Of a DNA stretch of 13,007 nucleotides, positions 1 through 6,463 are shown one piece after another. Within the stretch, counting starts at the first letter, position 1. Each line of letters begins with the position of its first letter. The notes under the pieces were generated by a model that worked only from the letters and a program-made list of their open reading frames with translations, searched no databases and was not told where the DNA came from. The stretch covers positions 1 to 13,007 of the forward strand of contig CADBTG010000088.1 in the NCBI GenBank assembly GCA_902797475.1, given 5' to 3'. The DNA comes from an uncultured Lachnospiraceae bacterium (GTDB lineage Bacteria > Bacillota > Clostridia > Lachnospirales > Lachnospiraceae). Position numbers and translations under genes: made by a program.

Positions 1-1555
1 CCTCGGGAATCGTAAGAATGAAGGAATAAAACGGCTCTAAAAGCACGTTTTCGGCCTGCATAAGACCTTGTCTGACAGCACGGCATGCGGCCTGTCGGAA
101 GTCCCCGCCGCCGGTATGCTTGGGATGGGCTTTGCCGGCGACAAGCGTCATTCGGACATCGGTCAGAACGGAACCGGTCAGAACGCCGCGGTGTCTCTTA
201 TGCGAAAGCGCGGACAGAATCTGCCGCTGCCAGTTGCCGGAAAGCAGATCCTCGCTCAAATCCGTGCAAAATTCGAGCCCACTGCCCGCAGGAAGCGGCT
301 CTAAGATCAGATGCACCTCCGCATAATGCCGTAAGGGCTCGAAATGACCGACACCCTCAACGGTATTCGCGATGGTCTCTTTATATACGATAGCGCCCGT
401 GTCAAATGTGACCTCGGCACCGAAGCGCGAACGTAACTCGCGGGCAAGTATTTCAAGCTGTACGGTACCCATGACCTGAATCCGGATTTCCTTCGTGCGT
501 TCCTCCCACAAAACGTGAAGCGTCGGTTCCTCCTCCTCAAGCTGCATGACGGCAGGGAGGAGAAGAGCCGGTTCCATGTTGAGGGGAACAAGCCGGTAAG
601 AGAGAACGGGCTCCGAAAGAGAAGCTTTCGCAAACGATGCGCTGCCGTAAACGTCGCCTGCCTTGCTTTCCGTAAGGCCCGTAACCGCGCAAAGGTCTCC
701 GGGTTCGGCTTCCTTCACGGTTTCATAGCGTTCACCGGAATACACGCGGATCATATCGATCTTACCGACATCGGGAATCGTTTCCTTTGCCGTAATCCGA
801 CCGCCCGTTATCTTCATATGGGTAACGCGTGTCCGGTCGGCATCATGCGTGATTTTATAAACGACGGCACCGAAATCCTCAGGACTTTCGGGCATGACAG
901 TAAGGCTCGAAAAGGCATCTGACAGCTCGGAAACACCCGTATCCTTAAGCGCCGAGCCGAAGAAACACGGAAACAGATTACGCTTTTTAATGACAGCCGG
1001 AAGGCTTTCCTTTTTCACCGTTCCGGTCTCGAGATATTCCTTTAAAAGCGTTTCGTCGCAAAGTCCGATTTCTTCGAAATCGGGATGTGTCATATTGACA
1101 ATCGAATCGGAGAGCGTGCTTCTTAAGGAAGACATCAACGCCTCCTCCGAAACGTCCGGGCGGTCACATTTGTTTACGAAGATGAACGCAGGGATTTCAT
1201 AGTGCGCGAGCATGTTCCAAAGCGTCACGGTATGGTTCTGAATGCCTTCCGTGCCGCTGATGACCAAAACCGCATAATCCAGAACCGAGATTGCACGCTC
1301 GGCCTCCGGAGAGAAATCCACATGACCGGGCGTGTCGGTAAGCGTGACCGAACAGTCAGGAAGCTTTAAAACAGCCTGCTTCGAGAAAACTGTGATGCCG
1401 CGTTCGCGCTCGACTTCCTTCGAGTCAAAGAAACTGTTTCGGTTGTCTACCCGTCCCATCGAACGGATTTTGCCCGCGTGAAAGAGCAGGGCTTCCGACA
1501 GAGTCGTCTTCCCCGCATCGACATGGGCAATCATACCGATAACCAGTTTCTTCAT
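1..1555 (-). CDS. TetM/EF-G-like translational GTPase (3' part beyond window)
   Basis: Partial gene: 518 codons are visible and the C-terminus lies past the left edge. It is a translation-factor GTPase expected to act on the ribosome in the cytosol. I read the G-domain motifs directly: P-loop AHVDAGKTT (10-18), switch I RGIT (52-55), DTPGH (74-78), NKCD (128-131) and SAL (201-203). EF-G-like domains II-IV follow; the domain IV motif HTGGGDFR (480-487) is near the visible end. Comparison with Tet(M) (about 640 aa) suggests roughly 120 or more residues are missing. The start ATG is preceded by AGAGGTG and begins immediately before the P-loop region, as the family does. Automatic pipelines tend to call such proteins tetracycline-resistance ribosomal protection proteins, but the domain IV tip reads KAHPKHTGGG where Tet(M)/Tet(O) carry YSPVS. 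I therefore infer a chromosomal housekeeping or stress paralogue, not proven resistance. It lies 47 bp downstream of the fused exporter gene with a hairpin between them. Confidence 0.88.
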   Translation of the reverse strand, partial: MKKLVIGMIAHVDAGKTTLSEALLFHAGKIRSMGRVDNRNSFFDSKEVERERGITVFSKQAVLKLPDCSVTLTDTPGHVDFSPEAERAISVLDYAVLVISGTEGIQNHTVTLWNMLAHYEIPAFIFVNKCDRPDVSEEALMSSLRSTLSDSIVNMTHPDFEEIGLCDETLLKEYLETGTVKKESLPAVIKKRNLFPCFFGSALKDTGVSELSDAFSSLTVMPESPEDFGAVVYKITHDADRTRVTHMKITGGRITAKETIPDVGKIDMIRVYSGERYETVKEAEPGDLCAVTGLTESKAGDVYGSASFAKASLSEPVLSYRLVPLNMEPALLLPAVMQLEEEEPTLHVLWEERTKEIRIQVMGTVQLEILARELRSRFGAEVTFDTGAIVYKETIANTVEGVGHFEPLRHYAEVHLILEPLPAGSGLEFCTDLSEDLLSGNWQRQILSALSHKRHRGVLTGSVLTDVRMTLVAGKAHPKHTGGGDFRQAACRAVRQGLMQAENVLLEPFYSFILTIPE

Positions 1556-1566
1556 GGCACCTCTTT

Positions 1567-1604
1567 AAAAAGGGCTTCCCAAGCGGGAAGCCCGATGTTT
1601 TTTT
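1567..1604 (-). terminator. Hairpin terminator or attenuator between exporter and TetM-like gene
   Basis: A perfect 9-bp stem GGGCTTCCC/GGGAAGCCC (1572-1580 with 1585-1593) closes a 4-nt loop. In the minus-strand transcript it is followed by U5 (1571-1567), the form of an intrinsic terminator for the fused exporter, whose stop codon is at 1603-1605. The Shine-Dalgarno of the TetM-like gene starts a few bases after the U-tract, so the downstream gene depends on readthrough or on a promoter I cannot see. The opposite strand has a run of seven T (1598-1604) after the same stem, so the element could also stop plus-strand transcription. Confidence 0.75.
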
Positions 1605-4335
1605 ATTCGGACCGGAGAGCAGCAACCGGATCCTTGTTGGCGGCGATTCTTGAAGGAATCAGACCGGCAATCAGTGTCAGCACGATGCTGATGATAATCA
1701 GCAGAATCGCACCGAGAAGCGGAAGCTTGGACAGTCCCGAAATGTCCGTATACTGATGAATGATGATATTGATCGGAATGTTCAGCAATACCGTGACAAG
1801 GATGCCGAGCACGCCGGCAATGAAGCCGATGATCATGGTTTCCGCATTGAATACGCGGCTGATATCCCGCTTCGAAGCACCGATCGCACGAAGGATGCCG
1901 ATTTCCTTTGTCCGCTCGAGAACCGAAATATACGTAATGATTCCGATCATGATGGACGAAACAACAAGGGAGATGGCAACAAATGCAATAAGGATATAGG
2001 TGATGGCATTGATGATCGTGCTGACGGACGACATCAGAAGAGCAATGAAGTCGGTGTATTCGATCTTCTGGCTTTCGGGCCGGCTCTTGTTATACTCGGA
2101 AATGATTTCCGTGATGCGGTCCTTCGCGTGGAAATCCTTCGGGAATATACTGATCATGAACGGGTTGTCAAGCTCGGCAAAACCAAGCAGAATAAGGTTC
2201 GTGTCGTACGTATTCTTCGTCGTCTTGTCGCCGCTCATCTTATACATTTCGGAAAGCATCTGATCGGGGATCATCGTGACGAAATCACGGATGCTCAGCT
2301 TCTGGCCGCTTGCCATCCACTGCTTAGCCTGATCGAACTGTCCGGTTTCATCCGACTGAATCATATAGGCAAGCATGGATTCGGTCTGCGCTTTTTCTTC
2401 CTCGCTCATAAGATCGTAGTTGCGCAGGAATTCGAGCCTGATTTCCTGAGGCGTCATTTCCTTCGGCTTTTCAAAAGGAATGCCGGTGAATACATCGATT
2501 TCCGGTTTGCTGAGCTGTGCCTTCACAACAGGGCAGTTACGGCTGTTTGTGACAATGTATTCGGTCAGCTTTTCCGTATAGGCAATCGCGCCGTTCATCG
2601 ATGCGGCAACAGCTTCCTTGTCGGGCTTGATGATGCCGACAACCTTGAGCTGTTTGCATTTGTCGGGATCGGAGAGAAGCTTCGTCATGTAATCACGGTC
2701 GTTCTGCATGTTCTCCCAGCCGTAGGTAGTCGGGTTATACTGGTAATAATCCCCGGGCAGAACGAGACGGAAGCTCAGATTTAAGATGTCTTCATAGGAA
2801 AATGACACCTTTTCGCTCTCAATCCGCTCACCCATCATCATCTTACGAATCTTGCCTTCGACCTCGGCAGGATCCTTAAGACCCAAAGAGTAGAGGGCAT
2901 AGTCACTGATTTCGTCCTGCTTGTCGACAATTAAGAGGACCTCATTCCATTCTTCGGGCCATTTGCCTGCAAGCAGTTCATAGGTGGAATGAACAAGATC
3001 TTCGTTGTCAATCATCTGTGTCCACACACTCATCGTGGAAGAGCCGCCGTACATCGAAGTCATCGAGGTCAGGTCGGAAAGGGAATTATCCGAAGCGCCC
3101 ATGGCAGAATACATGGCGGTCAGAATCGTGCTCGGGTTGAGCTGAACCGGACCGTTTGAAAGGTCGTTCATATAGATGTTCGGCTCGGTCGTATACGTAT
3201 ACTGAATATCGGTGACGAGATCCTTCATTTCGTCATTTTCGTCAAGAAAGGCCTTGAAGCTCTTGAGATCGTTGATCTTGATCTCGGAAAGCATCGCATT
3301 CATCATTTCGCCCATCGCATTGCTTGAATAAATGCGGCCGGCAGCATGCGGTTCGTCCTTACCGGTATCGACGTTGAGCAGTGCCGTAAGAAGAGCACCC
3401 GTGTCGGCAGTCTGCTTCTGAATGATCAGAGGATAAGTGGAGAGCGTTTCCTCCTGTACGCGGTTGATGTAATTGTGAACACCGTTTGAAAGTGAGAGAA
3501 TTAACGCAATGCCGATGATGCCGATGCTGCCGGCAAAGGCGGTCAGAATCGTTCTCGTTTTCTTCGTCAACAGGTTGTTGAGGGAAAGGGCAAGAGCCGT
3601 CAGGTAGGACATGGAAGTCCGGTTCTCCTTGGGCTGCGCTTCCTTTTCTTCCTCCTCGGAAACCGGCATCGTGTCGCCGATGATTTTACCGTCCAAAAGG
3701 TTAACGGTACGGGTTGCGTATTTGTCGGCAAGCTCCGGGTTATGCGTAACCATGATGACAAGCTTGGTCTTGGAGATTTCCTTTAAAAGCTCCATGATCT
3801 GAATGCTTGTCTCGGTATCAAGCGCTCCGGTCGGCTCGTCGGCAAGAAGAATGTCGGGGTTATTGACCATGGCGCGGGCGATGGCAACACGCTGCATCTG
3901 TCCGCCGGACATCTGATTCGGCTTTTTGTTCAACTGATCGCCGAGGCCGACTTTTTCAAGAACTTCCTTGGCGCGGCGCTTTCTTTCGGATTTGCCTACG
4001 CCGGAGAGCGTGAGAGCAAGCTCAACGTTCTTCAACACGGTCTGGTGCGGAATCAGGTTATAAGACTGAAATACAAAGCCGATGCTGTGGTTACGGTAAG
4101 CGTCCCAATCCTTTTGCGTGTATTCTTCGGTGGATCTTCCGTTGATGATGAGATCGCCGTCATTGTAACGGTCCAACCCGCCGATCAGGTTCAAAAGAGT
4201 TGTTTTACCGCAGCCCGAAGGGCCTAAAATCGCGACAAATTCACGGTCGCGAAAGGACAGGGAGATATCCTTTAATGCATGAACGATATCGTCACCTGCC
4301 AGATAATCCTTGGTAATGTTTTTGAGTTTAAGCAT
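1603..4335 (-). CDS. Fused ABC ATPase/FtsX-family permease exporter
   Basis: A 910-aa single-chain half transporter of the MacB/type VII class. The N-terminal ATPase (about 1-225) has Walker A GPSGCGKTT (38-46), Q-loop Q90, signature MSGGQ (142-146), Walker B ILLADEP (162-168, catalytic E167) and H-loop H198. An acidic linker (227-238) leads to the first membrane helix (about 262-284). An extracytoplasmic domain of nearly 490 residues follows, then three helices (about 778-805, 835-859, 871-893). The FtsX coupling motif ERTKEIGILRAIGAS sits just after the second helix. It should homodimerise in the cytoplasmic membrane; this class typically moves or senses peptides, antibiotics or lipids by mechanotransmission, but no substrate can be inferred here. 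The start ATG has AGAGAGG about 13-14 nt upstream, a long spacing. No two-component regulator is adjacent. The TetM-like gene follows on the same strand. Confidence 0.9.
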   Translation of the reverse strand: MLKLKNITKDYLAGDDIVHALKDISLSFRDREFVAILGPSGCGKTTLLNLIGGLDRYNDGDLIINGRSTEEYTQKDWDAYRNHSIGFVFQSYNLIPHQTVLKNVELALTLSGVGKSERKRRAKEVLEKVGLGDQLNKKPNQMSGGQMQRVAIARAMVNNPDILLADEPTGALDTETSIQIMELLKEISKTKLVIMVTHNPELADKYATRTVNLLDGKIIGDTMPVSEEEEKEAQPKENRTSMSYLTALALSLNNLLTKKTRTILTAFAGSIGIIGIALILSLSNGVHNYINRVQEETLSTYPLIIQKQTADTGALLTALLNVDTGKDEPHAAGRIYSSNAMGEMMNAMLSEIKINDLKSFKAFLDENDEMKDLVTDIQYTYTTEPNIYMNDLSNGPVQLNPSTILTAMYSAMGASDNSLSDLTSMTSMYGGSSTMSVWTQMIDNEDLVHSTYELLAGKWPEEWNEVLLIVDKQDEISDYALYSLGLKDPAEVEGKIRKMMMGERIESEKVSFSYEDILNLSFRLVLPGDYYQYNPTTYGWENMQNDRDYMTKLLSDPDKCKQLKVVGIIKPDKEAVAASMNGAIAYTEKLTEYIVTNSRNCPVVKAQLSKPEIDVFTGIPFEKPKEMTPQEIRLEFLRNYDLMSEEEKAQTESMLAYMIQSDETGQFDQAKQWMASGQKLSIRDFVTMIPDQMLSEMYKMSGDKTTKNTYDTNLILLGFAELDNPFMISIFPKDFHAKDRITEIISEYNKSRPESQKIEYTDFIALLMSSVSTIINAITYILIAFVAISLVVSSIMIGIITYISVLERTKEIGILRAIGASKRDISRVFNAETMIIGFIAGVLGILVTVLLNIPINIIIHQYTDISGLSKLPLLGAILLIIISIVLTLIAGLIPSRIAANKDPVAALRSE

Positions 4336-4381
4336 AAAGCTTTCTGTATCCTCTCTTTAAGTGTATAAGAAACCAGAATAA

Positions 4382-4390
4382 ATTATAACA
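4382..4390 (-). promoter_or_regulatory. Extended -10 promoter of the fused exporter
   Basis: On the minus strand the sequence reads TGTTATAAT: a perfect -10 TATAAT (4387-4382) preceded by the extended TGn element. The -35 region 17 bp upstream (TTTTCT) is weak, as is usual with an extended -10. The predicted transcription start is near 4375, giving a leader of about 40 nt. It lies between the dCMP deaminase terminator and the exporter start codon. Confidence 0.7.
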
Positions 4391-4432
4391 AAGCAGTCGC
4401 GCAAAGAAAAGTGAAATTCCTGTGAACTTATG

Positions 4433-4469
4433 AAAAAGAAAGGATTCTGCAAAAAAGATGCAGAATCCT
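4433..4469 (-). terminator. Intrinsic terminator of the dCMP deaminase gene
   Basis: A perfect 10-bp stem AGGATTCTGC/GCAGAATCCT (4441-4450 with 4460-4469) with a 9-nt loop is followed in the minus-strand transcript by TTCTTTTT. It lies about 30 bp past the dCMP deaminase stop codon and upstream of the exporter promoter, so it separates the two leftward transcription units. Confidence 0.85.
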
Positions 4470-4499
4470 GTGCAAATATTACATTATCTAAGGAAAATG

Positions 4500-4979
4500 C
4501 TACAGCTCAAGCTTGATTTCGCGGCCGTCGGGACCGAGTGCGCGGCAGGAGATGCCGGCGGATTTGAACATACGCTTCGCGGCAATGTTGGCTTTGGTGC
4601 CGTCGTATTTGTCACAATAATAGATGACTTCGGTGATGCCGGCCTGGATCAGAGCCTTGGTGCATTCGTTGCAGGGAAAAAGGGTCGTATAAACACGGGC
4701 ACCTTTCATGTTCGTTCCGGTATAATTCAGAATGGCGTTCAACTCGGCATGGCATACATAGTAATACTTGGTCTCAAGCTCATCGCCCTCACGCTCCCAG
4801 GGATACTCATCGTCGGAGCAGCCCTTCGGCATGCCGTTATAACCGACCGAGAGGATGCGGTTGTCGGGGCTTACGATGCAGGCACCGACGCTCGTGTTCG
4901 GATCCTTGCTCCGGTAAGCGGAGAGTAGTGCAATTCCCATAAAATACTGGTCCCAGGACAGGTAATCTGTACGCTTCAT
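4500..4979 (-). CDS. dCMP deaminase
   Basis: A 159-aa zinc-dependent deoxycytidylate deaminase that converts dCMP to dUMP in the cytosol, feeding thymidylate synthase. Zinc site and catalytic residues: H77-A78-E79 in CHAELNAIL and C103/C106 in FPCNEC, the pattern of the dCMP deaminase/ComEB branch of the cytidine deaminase fold. The N-terminus (MKRTDYLSWDQYFMGIA) is also typical of that branch. An in-frame start 14 codons upstream (5021) is rejected: it would put start and promoter in conflict, because the predicted -10 is at 5012-5017, and a strong GGAGG lies 9 nt before the 4979 ATG. Family members are often regulated by dCTP and dTTP; I cannot show this from sequence. The gene has its own promoter and terminator and is divergent from glyA. 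Confidence 0.93.
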   Translation of the reverse strand: MKRTDYLSWDQYFMGIALLSAYRSKDPNTSVGACIVSPDNRILSVGYNGMPKGCSDDEYPWEREGDELETKYYYVCHAELNAILNYTGTNMKGARVYTTLFPCNECTKALIQAGITEVIYYCDKYDGTKANIAAKRMFKSAGISCRALGPDGREIKLEL

Positions 4980-4988
4980 TTTCGGTTT

Positions 4989-4993
4989 CCTCC
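4989..4993 (-). promoter_or_regulatory. Shine-Dalgarno deciding the dCMP deaminase start
   Basis: GGAGG on the minus strand, 9 nt before the ATG at 4979. It supports that start over the upstream in-frame ATG at 5021. Confidence 0.8.
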
Positions 4994-5011
4994 GAAATCT
5001 ATGATAAAAAT

Positions 5012-5040
5012 ATAGTAACAAAGAACGCGGAATTGTGCAA
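5012..5040 (-). promoter_or_regulatory. Promoter of the dCMP deaminase gene
   Basis: On the minus strand: -35 TTGCAC (5040-5035), a 17-bp spacer ending in TGT, and -10 TACTAT (5017-5012). The extended TGn compensates for the imperfect hexamers. The predicted start near 5005 gives a leader of about 25 nt carrying the GGAGG site. Confidence 0.6.
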
Positions 5041-5063
5041 TATCATAAAAAAAATATTAGGTG

Positions 5064-5090
5064 TTCCATTTTCCCGAAGCCTGTGATAAT
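5064..5090 (+). promoter_or_regulatory. Promoter of glyA
   Basis: Extended -10 TGTGATAAT (5082-5090), with GATAAT matching five of six consensus bases. Upstream is an AT-rich stretch and only a weak -35: TGTTCC/TTCCAT around 5062-5069. The predicted transcription start is about 5096-5098. It is back to back with the dCMP deaminase promoter, about 45 bp between the -35 and -10 of opposite units. Confidence 0.55.
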
Positions 5091-5098
5091 ATGGTAAA

Positions 5099-5122
5099 GG
5101 CGTGAAAGACGGTTTTTATGCC
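5099..5122 (+). promoter_or_regulatory. Possible 5'-terminal hairpin of the glyA mRNA
   Basis: GGCGTGAAAG pairs with the segment ending TTTTATGCC (5113-5122) to give ten pairs including three G-U wobbles, around an ACGG loop. It would sit almost at the predicted 5' end of the transcript. I do not recognise a known riboswitch; a stabilising 5' hairpin is the simplest reading. Confidence 0.35.
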
Positions 5123-5161
5123 GATAAGGAATGGAATATGCAGTAAAGGAAGGGAAGTCTC

Positions 5162-6406
5162 ATGTACTCATTTGACGATGTCAGAAAAGCAGATCCGGAG
5201 CTGGCCGAAAGCATTACTTTAGAGCTTGGACGGCAGCGCGACAATATCGAACTGATTGCCTCGGAGAACCTTGTAAGCAAGGCCGTTATGGCGGCAATGG
5301 GAAGCGTTCTTACGAATAAATATGCGGAAGGTTATCCCGCACACCGTTACTACGGCGGATGCGAGTTCGTGGATATCGCCGAGAACCTTGCCATCGAAAG
5401 AGCTAAGAAGCTCTTCGGTTGCGAGTATGTAAACGTTCAGCCTCACTCCGGCGCACAGGCCAACATGGCAGTGCAGTTCGCGCTTTTGAAGCCCGGCGAT
5501 ACCGTAATGGGCATGAACCTTGCACACGGCGGACATCTGACACACGGAAGCCCGGTGAATTTCTCCGGCACCTACTTCAATATCGTTCCTTACGGCGTTA
5601 ACGATAACGGTTTCATTGATTACGACGAGGTTCTTCGGATTGCAAAGGAGTGCCGTCCGAAGTTGATCATCGCCGGCGCAAGCGCTTACGCAAGAGCAAT
5701 CGATTTCAAGCGTTTCCGTGAGATTGCGGATGAAGTCGGCGCTTACCTGATGGTTGACATGGCACACATCGCAGGCCTTGTAGCAGGCGGTTTCCATCAG
5801 AGCCCGATTCCGTATGCACATGTTACGACGACCACGACGCATAAGACGCTTCGCGGACCGAGAGGCGGCATGATTTTAAGCTCCGCCGAGTTTGCCGAGG
5901 AGCATAAGTTCAACAAGGCTGTATTCCCGGGAATCCAGGGTGGTCCTCTGATGCATGTCATCGCCGCTAAGGCTGTATGCTTCAAGGAAGCACTGGAGCC
6001 TTCGTTTAAGGATTATGCCGGCAATATCGTGAAGAATGCCAAGAAGCTTTGCGACGGCCTTATGGCACGCGGCTTTGATATCGTATCCGGCGGTACGGAT
6101 AACCATCTGATGCTTGTGGATCTTCGCTCCAAGCATATTACCGGTAAGGAAGCGGAGAAGCTTCTTGACAGCGTGCATATCACCTGTAACAAGAACGCGA
6201 TTCCGAACGATCCCGAGAAGCCGTTCGTTACGAGCGGAATCCGTCTCGGTACCGCAGCCGTTACAAGCCGCGGCATGAACGAGCAGGATATGGATCAGAT
6301 TGCCGAAGCCATCTCGCTTGCCATTACCGGCACCGAGCAGGGCAAGGCACAGGCTGAAGCGATTGTTCGTTCCCTTACGAAGCGGTATCCGCTTTACGAG
6401 GATTAA
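5162..6406 (+). CDS. glyA: Serine hydroxymethyltransferase
   Basis: A full-length 414-aa PLP enzyme interconverting serine plus tetrahydrofolate with glycine plus 5,10-methylene-tetrahydrofolate, the main entry to one-carbon metabolism. The family signature is plain: the N-terminal stretch with IELIASENLVS, the YAEGYPAHRYYGG segment (54-66), DMAHIAGLVAGG (199-210) and the PLP lysine K228 in TTTTTHKTLRGPRGG. Length matches bacterial GlyA. An AAGGAAGGG Shine-Dalgarno precedes the ATG. It has its own promoter and leader and is closed by a hairpin terminator, so it is probably mainly monocistronic. Divergence from dCMP deaminase places two suppliers of thymidylate synthase side by side. No missing residues or frameshift were seen. 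Confidence 0.98.
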   Translation: MYSFDDVRKADPELAESITLELGRQRDNIELIASENLVSKAVMAAMGSVLTNKYAEGYPAHRYYGGCEFVDIAENLAIERAKKLFGCEYVNVQPHSGAQANMAVQFALLKPGDTVMGMNLAHGGHLTHGSPVNFSGTYFNIVPYGVNDNGFIDYDEVLRIAKECRPKLIIAGASAYARAIDFKRFREIADEVGAYLMVDMAHIAGLVAGGFHQSPIPYAHVTTTTTHKTLRGPRGGMILSSAEFAEEHKFNKAVFPGIQGGPLMHVIAAKAVCFKEALEPSFKDYAGNIVKNAKKLCDGLMARGFDIVSGGTDNHLMLVDLRSKHITGKEAEKLLDSVHITCNKNAIPNDPEKPFVTSGIRLGTAAVTSRGMNEQDMDQIAEAISLAITGTEQGKAQAEAIVRSLTKRYPLYED

Positions 6407-6421
6407 GCAGTAATATTTCGT

Positions 6422-6449
6422 CAGGGGTATCCGGGGATACCCCTGTTTT
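6422..6449 (+). terminator. Intrinsic terminator after glyA, abutting the topB Shine-Dalgarno
   Basis: A perfect 10-bp stem CAGGGGTATC/GATACCCCTG (6422-6431 with 6436-6445) with a CGGG loop is followed by TTTT. It lies 15 bp past the glyA stop. The topB Shine-Dalgarno AAGGAG (6453-6458) follows within a few bases, so topB transcription requires readthrough or a promoter not obvious in the 57-bp gap. Confidence 0.85.
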
Positions 6450-6463
6450 ATTAAGGAGAAGAC

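Noticed and set aside
68..922. Several plus-strand open frames in the first kilobase
   Set aside because: They lie antisense to the TetM-like GTPase, whose motifs are intact in the minus-strand frame.
1756..2784. A 342-codon plus-strand open frame antisense to the fused exporter
   Set aside because: It mirrors the exporter's coding frame, is rich in Asp/Arg/Asn/His with no recognisable motif, and has no good ribosome binding site. The minus-strand frame is a clear ABC transporter.
5131..5175. A 14-codon upstream reading frame overlapping the glyA start
   Set aside because: The only AAGGA directly abuts its ATG with no spacing, and the peptide shows no pattern of a regulatory leader.
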